Of a DNA stretch of 64,000 nt, positions 36,636 through 45,224 are shown piece by piece. The stretch comes from Alphaproteobacteria bacterium (lineage in GTDB: Bacteria > Pseudomonadota > Alphaproteobacteria > Micropepsales > Micropepsaceae). Numbering within the stretch: position 1 is the first letter of the stretch; each line of letters begins with the position of its first letter. Under the pieces are notes generated by a model, which did not search any database, had not been told where the DNA came from, and saw only the letters and a program-made list of their open reading frames with translations. Made by a program: the position numbers and the translations under genes. The DNA lies in NCBI GenBank assembly GCA_025350465.1, contig JANXXU010000038.1, positions 40,658-104,657 of the forward strand. Reading direction: 5' to 3'.

Positions 36636-37517
36636 ATGCGAACGATTCACCTCGCGGGATGGCCGCACTCTGTTTCAGCTTTGGGATTTGGCTGCGCGTC
36701 ACTCGGCTCGCGTATCTCTCGTAAGGCCGGAACGGCGGCGATCGAACGAGCGCTTGCGGCCGGAATAAACTGGTTCGATGTGGCGCCCTCCTATGGCGAC
36801 GGTGAAGCCGAGGCGATCTTGGGTGACGCCCTTGCGGGGGTGAGCGTCGCGATCGTGACCAAGGTCGGGCTTCGTGCGGCGCCGGCAAAACGCATCGCTC
36901 GGGTCGCGCGTAGCCTCGCGCGACCGATTGTCTCGGCGTTCCCTACGCTGCGCGCATTAACCAAGTCGATGCGAGCGCAAGCGATCGAACGCCTGCCGCT
37001 CGACCCGGAAAGCATCCGCACAAGCATCGGCCGCAGCCTCGAGCGATTGAAGGTGGATCGCGTTGCGGTCTTGGCCTTGCATGAGCCGGCGTTCGAGGAC
37101 CTTCGGCGCGATGATGTCTTGCGCGCGCTCGAAGACCTGAAGCGGCAAGGCCTCGTTGCGCGTATCGGCATCGCCGGTTCGTTCGACGACTTCTGCGCCG
37201 CGAACGACGCCCGCCCGTTCATCGATGTGGCGCAGTTTGCGATTTCGGCATCGGGTCGGTGCGGGGCGCAAATCGGGTCCATTGCGACACGGAAGGCCTT
37301 TGCCGTGCTGCACGGGGTCTTCGGCGTGAAGTCGCCGAACGATCTGGACCGCTCCTTGCGCTATGCCTTCGGCGCGAATCCGTCCGGCGTCGTGCTTACC
37401 TCGAGCTTTACGCCCGACCATTTGGCGATGAATGTCGCCGCCGCAAACGAGACGCCGGATGAAGCTTTGGCCGCGAAGATCGAGAGCCGATCAAGAAGCG
37501 AGAGCGCTCGCGGGTAG
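36636..37517 (+). CDS. Aldo/keto reductase
   Basis: This 293-residue (beta/alpha)8 reductase keeps the AKR catalytic set: Asp and Tyr in WFDVAPSYGDGEAE, Lys in IVTKVG and His in LALHEP. It starts LGFGCASLGSRIS as usual. AKRs reduce sugar aldehydes or ketones with NADPH. In this locus it could make a deoxy- or reduced-sugar precursor. Its last 27 bp overlap the end of the convergent GMC oxidoreductase gene. Confidence 0.9.
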   Translation: MRTIHLAGWPHSVSALGFGCASLGSRISRKAGTAAIERALAAGINWFDVAPSYGDGEAEAILGDALAGVSVAIVTKVGLRAAPAKRIARVARSLARPIVSAFPTLRALTKSMRAQAIERLPLDPESIRTSIGRSLERLKVDRVAVLALHEPAFEDLRRDDVLRALEDLKRQGLVARIGIAGSFDDFCAANDARPFIDVAQFAISASGRCGAQIGSIATRKAFAVLHGVFGVKSPNDLDRSLRYAFGANPSGVVLTSSFTPDHLAMNVAAANETPDEALAAKIESRSRSESARG

Positions 37518-39164
37518 CGACATCTGCGCCTGACGCAAATGGGCGGCGAGACGTGCGGCGAGCGCGACGGCGGTCAGGGTGGGGTTTGCCTGACCCGACG
37601 AGGGAAAGATCGCCGATCCTGCAAGAAAAAGATTGGCGAGCCCGTGCACCTGCGCGTTCGTGTCGACGACGCCGTCTCGCTGGCTTGTCGACATTCGGGC
37701 GGTGCCGATTTGATGAAAGCCGTCCGAAGCTTGCGCGAGGACCGCGGATACGCGGGCTTCCTCACGCATCGCGTACTCGAGTCGACCGATGCCCGACGCA
37801 AGAAGCCGGTGGGCCATCAATTCATGGGTCTTGACGATGGACGCAGCGTCGGGTTCGCCGAAGTGCAGGTCGATGGCCAAGCGAGGCTGACCCAACGCAT
37901 CCGTGCGGTCCGACAAGCGAATGCGACTTTCGGCGCGAGGAAGCTGTTCGCCGTGATAGTGAAAGGCGTAGCGATGCGCTTTGTTGGGCACGAAGAATCC
38001 GGGCAAGCGCACCCGTTGGCCGTATCGAGCAAGTAGAAATCTTGCTGCTTGCTTCGATGACGAGAACCCGTCGCTCAACATATTTCGCGCGTGGGCGCCC
38101 AACGAGAGTGGGCCGGTGCCGACTTTGCGCAAGCGGATCGCTTCGGGCGACAGCATCGGGCCGACGATCGGCGAGCGGAGCGCCAGATAAGCGAGCGAGA
38201 GGATGCCGCTGCGGTGGCGCGGGTCTTCGAGCGGCGGCGGTTCCGGCCACGCCGCCATGTTGAGCACGTTGTGTTCCTGCTGCGTCTGCGCGTCGAGCGT
38301 GAAGCGGCGGCGGAAATAGCGCCCTGAGCCGTCGCGCAGGAAGTCGAATTGTGTGTCCATGTCCGGGCGAGCGAAAACAATGTCGGCAATCGAACCGAAG
38401 GCGTGTCCCATGTAGAAGCGGCCGAGCGCGCCGTCTGGACCACCGAATAGGCTCGAGTTCGTCATTCGGCTCGCCAGCAACAGGCGCGTCGTCTCAAGTC
38501 CGCCGGCCGCGATCACGTAGCTTCGCGCCGTGACGCTCTCGCGCGTGCCGTCGACGGCGACGAGAAGGTCGCGCACGATGCGGCGCTCCGCATCGATGTT
38601 AACCCGCAAGACTGTGGCGCCGAAGGCGATGCGCAGGCTTGGATGGCCTCGGGCTCGCTTGCCATGAACGCCGCGCAGCTTCGGATTCGCGCACCAACGC
38701 TCCAAACGACCCAATCTCAACCCGCTCGACTTGCTTTCAAGATCCGCAAACGAGTTGTCTTCAAAGTCAGGCGCGCCGCAGTCGAGAAATCGACATGCGT
38801 TGTCGTACCATTGTTCGACCTCGGAGAAGGTGATCGGCCACCGCGCCTGCGTTGCGTATGGCCGGTGAGCGAAATCGATTTTATCGAAGGGGACTGCCCT
38901 TCCGCCCCAAAGATTGGAGGTTCCGCCGAACGCGCGCTTCACGGCGAGCGTCATCGGCGCATGAACGCGCGGGTCTGCGACAACCGCATCGCTCAGCGCC
39001 TGGGCCGGGCGATCGAGTCCGTCGATCCCGGATTCGATCAGCAGGACGTCCATGCCGGCGTCCGCGAGATCGAACGCTAGCTTGAGCCCGACCGGCCCGG
39101 AGCCGATGACGGCAACGTCGGCGACCTTGCGCAAAACATCTCTGGATTTCGCGGCGGTCTTCAT
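37491..39164 (-). CDS. GMC-family FAD oxidoreductase
   Basis: The 557-residue protein has the N-terminal FAD motif VADVAVIGSGPVGLKLAFDL with the distal acidic residue in LLIESG. A GGTSNLWGGRAVPFD stretch is typical of the pyranose/gluconate-oxidase branch, and the C-terminus has FHQIGTARMS and GQANPTLTAVALA, placing the catalytic His and Asn. Such enzymes oxidise sugar or polyol hydroxyls. No signal peptide is evident. Convergent with the aldo/keto reductase (27-bp overlap), it may work with that reductase on the same sugar. That pairing is inference. Confidence 0.92.
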   Translation of the reverse strand: MKTAAKSRDVLRKVADVAVIGSGPVGLKLAFDLADAGMDVLLIESGIDGLDRPAQALSDAVVADPRVHAPMTLAVKRAFGGTSNLWGGRAVPFDKIDFAHRPYATQARWPITFSEVEQWYDNACRFLDCGAPDFEDNSFADLESKSSGLRLGRLERWCANPKLRGVHGKRARGHPSLRIAFGATVLRVNIDAERRIVRDLLVAVDGTRESVTARSYVIAAGGLETTRLLLASRMTNSSLFGGPDGALGRFYMGHAFGSIADIVFARPDMDTQFDFLRDGSGRYFRRRFTLDAQTQQEHNVLNMAAWPEPPPLEDPRHRSGILSLAYLALRSPIVGPMLSPEAIRLRKVGTGPLSLGAHARNMLSDGFSSSKQAARFLLARYGQRVRLPGFFVPNKAHRYAFHYHGEQLPRAESRIRLSDRTDALGQPRLAIDLHFGEPDAASIVKTHELMAHRLLASGIGRLEYAMREEARVSAVLAQASDGFHQIGTARMSTSQRDGVVDTNAQVHGLANLFLAGSAIFPSSGQANPTLTAVALAARLAAHLRQAQMSLPASALAS

Positions 39165-39330
39165 GGTCGATCGTGACGGCGCTGAGGGTCACAAATTCAT
39201 TGCACTAAGTGCGCCAGGTTGCCGGAACCGGCATCGCACACAACCGTCGACCTATCTGTGATCGACGCTGGCGAGCGTTAACTATGAATGGGATCGAACG
39301 CAGGTTTCGGTGCGCAATTTGAATTGATAA

Positions 39331-40140
39331 GTGGGCGCGTCTCGAAACGGGACGGACAACGGAAGCCCATATCACGTGCTCAAGCAGGCCGAAGACTTCA
39401 GCCAGGAATCGCTCGTTCGCGATAGGCGCCGTCGACCGATCTCAATTGATACGCGCGTTGCGACGACTATCCCGCTCGCCATTCCGACCGGCGCGAGCGC
39501 TCTCGATGACGTCGCCTTTGCAATTCGAGCGAAGGGAGGCTTCCTTGCTTGCAAGCGGTGCCTCGACGTGACGGTCGCGATACTTGCCCTCGTCGTCCTT
39601 GCGCCGCTGTTGCTCGCCATCTCGTTGGCTATCGCCCTGAGCAGCAAGGGGCCGGTGCTGTTCCGCCAGAAGCGGCTGGGCCACAACAACATTCCGTTTA
39701 CGCTGATCAAGTTCCGCTCGATGTATGTCGACCGCCAGGACCTTAGCGGCATCGCGCATACGGTGGAGCGCGATCCGCGAATTACGAGGGTCGGCCGCAT
39801 CATTCGGCGCACCTATCTCGACGAGCTGCCGCAGCTCTTGAATGTCCTCAGGGGCGATATGTCGGTCGTCGGCCCGCGCGCGCAGGTCATGGGCATGCGT
39901 GCGGTCGGCAGATGCTATGAAGATCTTGTTCCCGATTACAGAGCCCGCCACGCGGTTCGCCCCGGCATTACGGGCCTCGCGCAGGTGCGCGGACTTCGCG
40001 GGGAGATCAAGGATGCCGAGCACGCTATCGCGCGTGTGGCCGCCGATTTCGAATACATTCATCAAGCGAGTTTGTGGCTCGACTTGAAGATACTCGCGCT
40101 GACGGTGCCGTCGGTGATCATGGGGCGTGTCGAGTGCTGA
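39331..40140 (+). CDS. Priming undecaprenyl-phosphate sugar transferase
   Basis: The 269-residue protein has a single membrane anchor (about 77-100) and the bacterial sugar-transferase domain: FRQKRLGHNNIPFTLIKFRS, RRTYLDELPQLLNVLRGDMS, VGPRAQ and VRPGITGLAQV. It transfers the first sugar-1-phosphate to the lipid carrier and so starts repeat-unit synthesis. It lacks the four-helix N-terminus of WbaP-size enzymes. The GTG 39331 start is uncertain; GTG 39376 is in frame and also precedes the conserved part. The upstream gap contains TGCCGGAACCGGCA (39220-39233), a small perfect dyad. Confidence 0.92.
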   Translation: MGASRNGTDNGSPYHVLKQAEDFSQESLVRDRRRRPISIDTRVATTIPLAIPTGASALDDVAFAIRAKGGFLACKRCLDVTVAILALVVLAPLLLAISLAIALSSKGPVLFRQKRLGHNNIPFTLIKFRSMYVDRQDLSGIAHTVERDPRITRVGRIIRRTYLDELPQLLNVLRGDMSVVGPRAQVMGMRAVGRCYEDLVPDYRARHAVRPGITGLAQVRGLRGEIKDAEHAIARVAADFEYIHQASLWLDLKILALTVPSVIMGRVEC

Positions 40141-40156
40141 GAACGATCACCCTCAG

Positions 40157-40759
40157 TTAGAGGTGAAGGTCGGGCACCCGGATGACGTCGCCCGGCAGAA
40201 CGGCGATATCGGACGTGAGTTCATATTCGGTCTCGATTGCTTCGCGGGCCTTGCGGATGAAGACGCGCTCTCTGTTGGCGCGGTAGGTATAGCCGCCAGC
40301 CGAAGCGACGGCGGCGAAGAGCGACATGCCGGGCCTATATTGAAATTCGCCGGGCTTTGAGACTTCACCCAGCATATAGAACGGTCCGAAGGAGAGGATG
40401 TCGACGGTCACGCGCGGATCCTTGTAGAGGCCCGCTTGCGTATAATTTTTCGCGATGAGCGCAGCGGCCTCGGTCGTTGTCATTTCCTTAACGACCAACG
40501 GCCCCATCGGCGCCAAAGAGATCGCGCCGGTCTCGTCGATCGTGTATTCGGATGTCACGGACGTCGATCCGAAGACCGTCACGCGCACGTGATCGCCGAT
40601 CGTCATCCGGTAGCCGGTGGATGAGAGTGCGGGGCCTCCGAGCGCGCGTTCGCCGGGGTCCTTCGACGGTACGCTCATGAATTCATCGGAGGTGCACGCG
40701 CTCAAGCCCATGCTCGCGGCGATGAGAGCGGAAACGATACTTGATTTGAAGAGGTGCAT
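40157..40759 (-). CDS. Wza-like polysaccharide export lipoprotein
   Basis: Starting at ATG 40759 the 200-residue protein has a lipoprotein signal with lipobox LSAC (Cys22). A poly-export domain follows (YRMTIGDHVRVTVFGS, then GAISLAPMGPLVV) and one SLBB domain (FYMLGEVSKPGEFQYRPGMS). It should form the outer-membrane export ring that couples to the GumC-like protein. At 200 residues it belongs to the short OPX class. The frame stays open upstream to 40921, but only this start gives the signal peptide. Confidence 0.93.
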   Translation of the reverse strand: MHLFKSSIVSALIAASMGLSACTSDEFMSVPSKDPGERALGGPALSSTGYRMTIGDHVRVTVFGSTSVTSEYTIDETGAISLAPMGPLVVKEMTTTEAAALIAKNYTQAGLYKDPRVTVDILSFGPFYMLGEVSKPGEFQYRPGMSLFAAVASAGGYTYRANRERVFIRKAREAIETEYELTSDIAVLPGDVIRVPDLHL

Positions 40760-40944
40760 TGTCGGACGCCTTGTTCGCGCGCGTAACGTAGGGCGCAGCG
40801 ATTTAGGGTTTGTTAATGCTCGGACGCCCGCACAGGCTGGCCCGACATGCTTAATGGGCCATTTACAGCGATGGGCTAACGTTTTCGCGGATTGGAAACG
40901 GCGACAGAGCCGGTCAATCACAATCGCGAGCCACGCCAGACTCC

Positions 40945-42210
40945 ATGCCGGGCATCACAAGAAAATTTGCGCTGCTCCTCGGAGCGTGCTCGCTGCCCTG
41001 CCTCGGTGCACCGGCACGGGCGGCGCCCGAGCAAGATCCTGTGAGTGTCGGCGATCGATTCAACGCGCTCAACCTTGCGCCCGGATTTGCCTTGGAAGGG
41101 TGGGAAGTTCGCCCGGCCGCTTCGCTGCGCCCTGGATACGACGACAACATCACATGGGCGAGCGATCGTCCCGCATCGAGCGGTGAGTTGGAATTGCGCG
41201 GCAGCGTCGACGCTTCGCAACAAATCGGCCCATACGCCGTGAATGCAAGCGCCTTGTTGCGGCAGACTTGGTATCCGGATTCGTCCGGCAGCGACAAGAC
41301 AGAAGCGAATCTGCGCGGCGCGATGAGCGTAGAACTCGGGCCGCAGTTGGCACTGCGAGGCGCGGTGTCGTTCGAGGCGGGCGTCGAAACGGGGATCACC
41401 AACGGCATCGTCGTCGACGGTGTGTTCGATCCCTACACCAAGCGCGGGACATTTCGCCGAATACCGATTGAAGCGGAGGCCGACTACACCATCGGTCGGT
41501 TCGCTCTGCGGGGCGACGCACGGTTCGACGCGATCGACTTCGATCCTCAGACCACGCGATCGGGCTTGCGCGTCGCGCAAGATTTTCGCAACGGCTGGGA
41601 AAGCGAACTCCGGCTGCGCGGCGGATATGAAGTCTATCCGCATATGTCCGTGTTCGCCGAGGCGCGGGCCGGCGCGGGCCGCTATGCAGATCCAAACGGC
41701 GATAACGACACCTGGCGCGCGGTCATGGGCGGCGAGGTCGAGCTGTCGCGTTTGCTCGTGGGCGAAGCCTATGCCGGGTATGCCGGACAGTCCTTCCCGA
41801 GCAGTGGCGGCCAAACAAGCGGTTTGACCTATGGGGCGCAACTGCACTGGTTCGCGCGCGAGCTCCTGTCCTTCACGCTCAACGCGCAACGCGAATTTTG
41901 CGCCGAAGTCACCACGACTTTGGCGGGCGTGACCTCGACGATCCCGGTCACGCATGACGCCGTCAGCGTGCGCGCGGAATGGGAGCCGCTACGCTCGCTC
42001 CTCGTTTATGCGCAAGCCGGTTACGAGCGCGAGGGGCGCGAAAGCGTTGACCGAACGGATCAACTCGTGTCGCTCATTGTCGGCGCAACCTATGTGCTGA
42101 CGCGCAATCTGAATTTTGAATTCGAATATGAGCACGAAGACGGAACATCGAATTTCTCCGGTGATTTCGAGCGCAATCGGGTGAGCCTCGGGCTCGCCGC
42201 AGCGTATTGA
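40945..42210 (+). CDS. Outer-membrane beta-barrel protein of an exopolysaccharide locus
   Basis: The 421-residue protein has a Sec signal (RKFALLLGACSLPCLGAPARA-AP), then alternating amphipathic strands with many aromatic residues and an N-terminal segment (RPAASLRPGYDDNITWA) typical of the outer-membrane barrel family found beside bacterial capsule/EPS genes. It ends GLAAAY, with a terminal aromatic residue. A role as surface porin or polymer secretion partner is plausible. It is divergent from the Wza-like gene and 10 bp before an FAD oxidoreductase. Confidence 0.82.
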   Translation: MPGITRKFALLLGACSLPCLGAPARAAPEQDPVSVGDRFNALNLAPGFALEGWEVRPAASLRPGYDDNITWASDRPASSGELELRGSVDASQQIGPYAVNASALLRQTWYPDSSGSDKTEANLRGAMSVELGPQLALRGAVSFEAGVETGITNGIVVDGVFDPYTKRGTFRRIPIEAEADYTIGRFALRGDARFDAIDFDPQTTRSGLRVAQDFRNGWESELRLRGGYEVYPHMSVFAEARAGAGRYADPNGDNDTWRAVMGGEVELSRLLVGEAYAGYAGQSFPSSGGQTSGLTYGAQLHWFARELLSFTLNAQREFCAEVTTTLAGVTSTIPVTHDAVSVRAEWEPLRSLLVYAQAGYEREGRESVDRTDQLVSLIVGATYVLTRNLNFEFEYEHEDGTSNFSGDFERNRVSLGLAAAY

Positions 42211-42220
42211 GGCGAGGCAC

Positions 42221-43426
42221 ATGATCGATCAAGGTGCGTCTAAGGCCGAGCCGGTCACGCGGACCGACATCGTCATCATCGGCGGCGGGATGGCGGGCTC
42301 GACGGCGGCCGCCGTTTTCGGCCGCGACCGCAATGTCGTTCTCGTCGACCAGCATTCACCCTATCCGCCTGTTTTTGCGGCAGACAAGATCGCAGGCGAT
42401 CAGATCGGTCTGCTGAAGGCACTCGATCTTTTCGAACCGATGATTGCCGCTGCGACGCTCGTGTCTCGCGTTGTCAACGCCCAGTTCGGCAAGATGATCG
42501 AGCGCCGCGTCATCGAGGAATATGGCATTCATTATCAAACGATGGTCGAAACGATGCGCGCCCAGATTCCCGAGCGCGTGGGACGCCTGACCGGACACGT
42601 CACCGACATCGAATTGAGCGATGATTTGCAGAGAGTCAACCTATCGGATGGGCGGGAAGTCGAAGCTCGACTCGTCGTTCTCGCGACCGGATTCAACGAC
42701 GTGTTGCGGACCAAGATCGGCGTCACTCGCCGCCTACTGAAAGAGAATCATTCGCTCAGCATCGGTTTCGATATGACGGCGAAGCCGGGCTCGGCGTTTG
42801 CCTTTCCCTCTCTGACTTACTACGGCGACCGGATCGCAGACGCTGTCGATTATATCAGCATCTTTCCAGTGCGCGACGGGATGCGAGCCAACCTCTTTGC
42901 CTATCGCGATCCTCAGGACAATTGGGTGCGCGAATTTCGGCGCGATCCACAAGGCTCGCTGTATGCGGTGATGCCCGGGCTGCGGGCCTTTCTCTCGGAC
43001 TTCGAGATCTCGGGACCTATCCAGTCGCGCAACGTCGATCTCTATACGATTGAAAATCACGTGACGCCCGGTGTCGTTCTCATTGGCGACGCGTCGCAAA
43101 CGTCGTGCCCGGCGCTGGGAACGGGCCTGAGCCATTTGTTGACGGACATCGAGCGATTGCACGCGATCCACTTAGGCGCGTGGCTCGCGAGTTCGGGAAT
43201 GGGAGTCAAGAAGATTGTGCAGTTCTACGCGGATCCGGCGAAATTGGCCGTCGACGCGAGGGCGCTGCACGGGGCGCATTACCGGCGCGCCGTCTCTACG
43301 CAGACAAGCTGGCGGTGGGAGCTGCATCGCCGGCAAGTCTATTGGCGGCGGCGGTTGCACGGCCTTATTCAGCGCGCCAACCCGTTCGATCCGGCGCATC
43401 TATCGGCTGTGCCGCAACAATCATGA
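42221..43426 (+). CDS. FAD-dependent oxidoreductase (geranylgeranyl-reductase/halogenase-like)
   Basis: The 401 residues open with a Rossmann FAD motif (DIVIIGGGMAGSTAAAVFG) and a downstream GVVLIGDASQTSCPALGTG motif, as in single-component flavin monooxygenases and reductases. The halogenase WxWxIP signature is absent, so halogenation is unlikely. It lies 10 bp after the beta-barrel gene and overlaps the 3' end of the convergent acyltransferase gene by 6 bp. Substrate unknown; modification of the polymer or its lipid carrier is one idea. Confidence 0.82.
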   Translation: MIDQGASKAEPVTRTDIVIIGGGMAGSTAAAVFGRDRNVVLVDQHSPYPPVFAADKIAGDQIGLLKALDLFEPMIAAATLVSRVVNAQFGKMIERRVIEEYGIHYQTMVETMRAQIPERVGRLTGHVTDIELSDDLQRVNLSDGREVEARLVVLATGFNDVLRTKIGVTRRLLKENHSLSIGFDMTAKPGSAFAFPSLTYYGDRIADAVDYISIFPVRDGMRANLFAYRDPQDNWVREFRRDPQGSLYAVMPGLRAFLSDFEISGPIQSRNVDLYTIENHVTPGVVLIGDASQTSCPALGTGLSHLLTDIERLHAIHLGAWLASSGMGVKKIVQFYADPAKLAVDARALHGAHYRRAVSTQTSWRWELHRRQVYWRRRLHGLIQRANPFDPAHLSAVPQQS

Positions 43427-44575
43427 ATTGATGCGAAGAAGGCGCCGCGCCATCGTCCTTGCGCGCGTTGCGGCGGGCGAGCGCAAACCATTGCCGACAT
43501 GATGGCTCAGGACGCGGCGCATGGCGACCGGCCAGCCAATAAGGCTGCGCGGATAGTCGCCCATGGCGAGAGCTTTCGGTTGTGCGCCGAAGTCGCGTTT
43601 ATAACTTTCATTTCCGATCGTGAAGTCGAAGACGTCGACGCCGGTTTCGATGAGATGCGTTGCCATGCGATCGAGCGCGACGTTGCCGGGCGAGGCGCTT
43701 TTCCAATCGCCACTTTGGAATGCCGACAGCAGAAGGTAGTACGTGCTGGCATGCCGAAGGGCGAAAAGCGCCGCAACGATTTCGCCGTTGACCTCAAGCG
43801 CCGAGAGCGTGGTGAAGCTTTGGTCCCAACCTTCCAAGATCACGGTTTCGTAGAAGGATCTGAGGGCCGGGATTGCCAGCACGTTCGGGCGGCCCAATTC
43901 TGCGAAGCGGTGCGCGCGCATGTCGGCGAGCGCGGCGAAAATTCGCAAGGCATCGTCGCGATCGCGCGCGCTGACGAGCGACGCCTTGCCGCGACCTTCC
44001 ACCCGACGTCCCTTGCGGCGCAATTCCTTGGTGAAGGTCGAGGTCAAAGTCTTCTCGTAAGCCGCCCGGGTTCGAGGCAGCTCGACGCGCCATGAATCGA
44101 TCGACATCGGCCGCAATTCTTGAAGATGGTGGAGCGGGTTGACGACGGCGCCGAGCGTCTCCGGCAATTTTTCCAAGCGCACGACGTCGGTTGCCGGCAG
44201 TGCCGAAACGATGTTGCGCCATAGGGCGCGCATCTCGCGCTCGCTGGGTGCAAAACCGTTGGTGAGGATCGGCGCGTTGTAGTCGCTGAGTCCACCGTCC
44301 GCGAACTCGACGATTTTCAACAAGCCTTGGCGGCGGAGGCAAAACGGAAGCAGCATCAGAGGTGCGCCCGACGCCCGGTCGTGCACCGTCACAATGAGCG
44401 GTTGCGCGCCGATATGCGGGCCGACGATCGCATACCAAGGCCGCAGCCAATTGAGCGTCTGAAAGGGCGTGTAACGACCGCTCGCCGTCAGCGTCTCCCA
44501 GTCGCGCTGGACCAGTTCGAGACGATCGGCGATGTGGATCTCGAAGGTGCCCGCTGAAGCGATTGCCTCTGTCAC
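43421..44575 (-). CDS. CelD/BcsL-type GNAT acyltransferase
   Basis: This 384-residue protein shows the two-lobe FemAB/CelD pattern: WETLTASGRYTPFQTLNWLRPWY near the N-terminus, FTKELRRKGRR in the middle and the C-terminal GNAT core with GEIVAALFALRHASTYYLL and FDFTIGNESYKRDFG. Relatives are found in cellulose and exopolysaccharide loci of alphaproteobacteria and may acylate polymer sugars. The start is GTG 44575. It closes the exopolysaccharide locus on the right. Confidence 0.85.
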   Translation of the reverse strand: MTEAIASAGTFEIHIADRLELVQRDWETLTASGRYTPFQTLNWLRPWYAIVGPHIGAQPLIVTVHDRASGAPLMLLPFCLRRQGLLKIVEFADGGLSDYNAPILTNGFAPSEREMRALWRNIVSALPATDVVRLEKLPETLGAVVNPLHHLQELRPMSIDSWRVELPRTRAAYEKTLTSTFTKELRRKGRRVEGRGKASLVSARDRDDALRIFAALADMRAHRFAELGRPNVLAIPALRSFYETVILEGWDQSFTTLSALEVNGEIVAALFALRHASTYYLLLSAFQSGDWKSASPGNVALDRMATHLIETGVDVFDFTIGNESYKRDFGAQPKALAMGDYPRSLIGWPVAMRRVLSHHVGNGLRSPAATRARTMARRLLRINS

Positions 44576-44904
44576 GCGCTGTAGCCTTTATTCCCAACAG
44601 GACTGAGACCCGGCGAGACATTTTCGTGCCGGTTTACCGTTAACTCGGGCCTACTCCCGAATCCGAGGGAACGCTGCAATTCTTGGGCCTTAAGCAACCC
44701 GTTCAATTCAGACGTTAGGCACATGCAGATTCCGGCTGTGAGGAATTGATTAACTGAAAACGCGGGCGCTCAAGCTTGCAGCGCGGATCGGATTCGATTG
44801 TGGCCGCGCTGTTCTCGCGCGCGAGCAATCGGTTCAGCCGCGCGGATATTTGTTGCAAATGCGGATGGTGCACTGCAACATCAGCCGTCTTATGGAGTTC
44901 CGCG
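44576..44904. other. Gene-free spacer between the EPS locus and the DUF1488 gene
   Basis: I see no coding frame with recognisable content and no strong repeat. A short CCGGC/GCCGG hairpin lies at about 44613-44635 but lacks a convincing T-run. The right end supplies the Shine-Dalgarno GGAG used by the DUF1488 gene. Confidence 0.5.
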
Positions 44905-45201
44905 TTGAGCCTGACTTTCCCAGCAATCCTACCGCGGTACCATCGCAGCGGGCTCTCGTTTGTGGCGCGCGACGGCAAGCGAACGGTCGAATTCTGGATG
45001 ACGGCGAGTGCGTTCGGCGAGCGGTTTGGCCATCGCGACCACGATGTCGGCAAGGCGATCAGCACCTTCGAGCGCAACCGCAATGCCATCGAGCGCGTGG
45101 CCAACGCGGCCTATGACGGCCGGCGTCGCACGATCGTGATTACGGCGGCACAGTTCGACCAAACCGTGATGCTGCCTGAGGTCGTCGTCGACGAGGACTG
45201 A
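44905..45201 (+). CDS. DUF1488-like small protein
   Basis: A TTG start at 44905 preceded by GGAG with 7-nt spacing gives 98 residues (MSLTFPAILPRYHRSG, then FVARDGKRTVEFWMTASAF, AISTFERNRNAIERVANAAY and IVITAAQF). The pattern of an FW strand, an F-x-x-NR-x-x-IE helix and a final ITAxxF strand matches DUF1488, a family of unknown function found in alphaproteobacteria. Longer reads to 44776 would add a Cys-rich stretch without family support. No functional partner is obvious nearby. Confidence 0.72.
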   Translation: MSLTFPAILPRYHRSGLSFVARDGKRTVEFWMTASAFGERFGHRDHDVGKAISTFERNRNAIERVANAAYDGRRRTIVITAAQFDQTVMLPEVVVDED

Positions 45202-45224
45202 GGCGGGATATCAATTCCTGCTCA

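Noticed and set aside
42221..43426. Flavin-dependent halogenase
   Set aside because: The WxWxIP motif needed for halogenation is absent; only the general FAD motifs are present.
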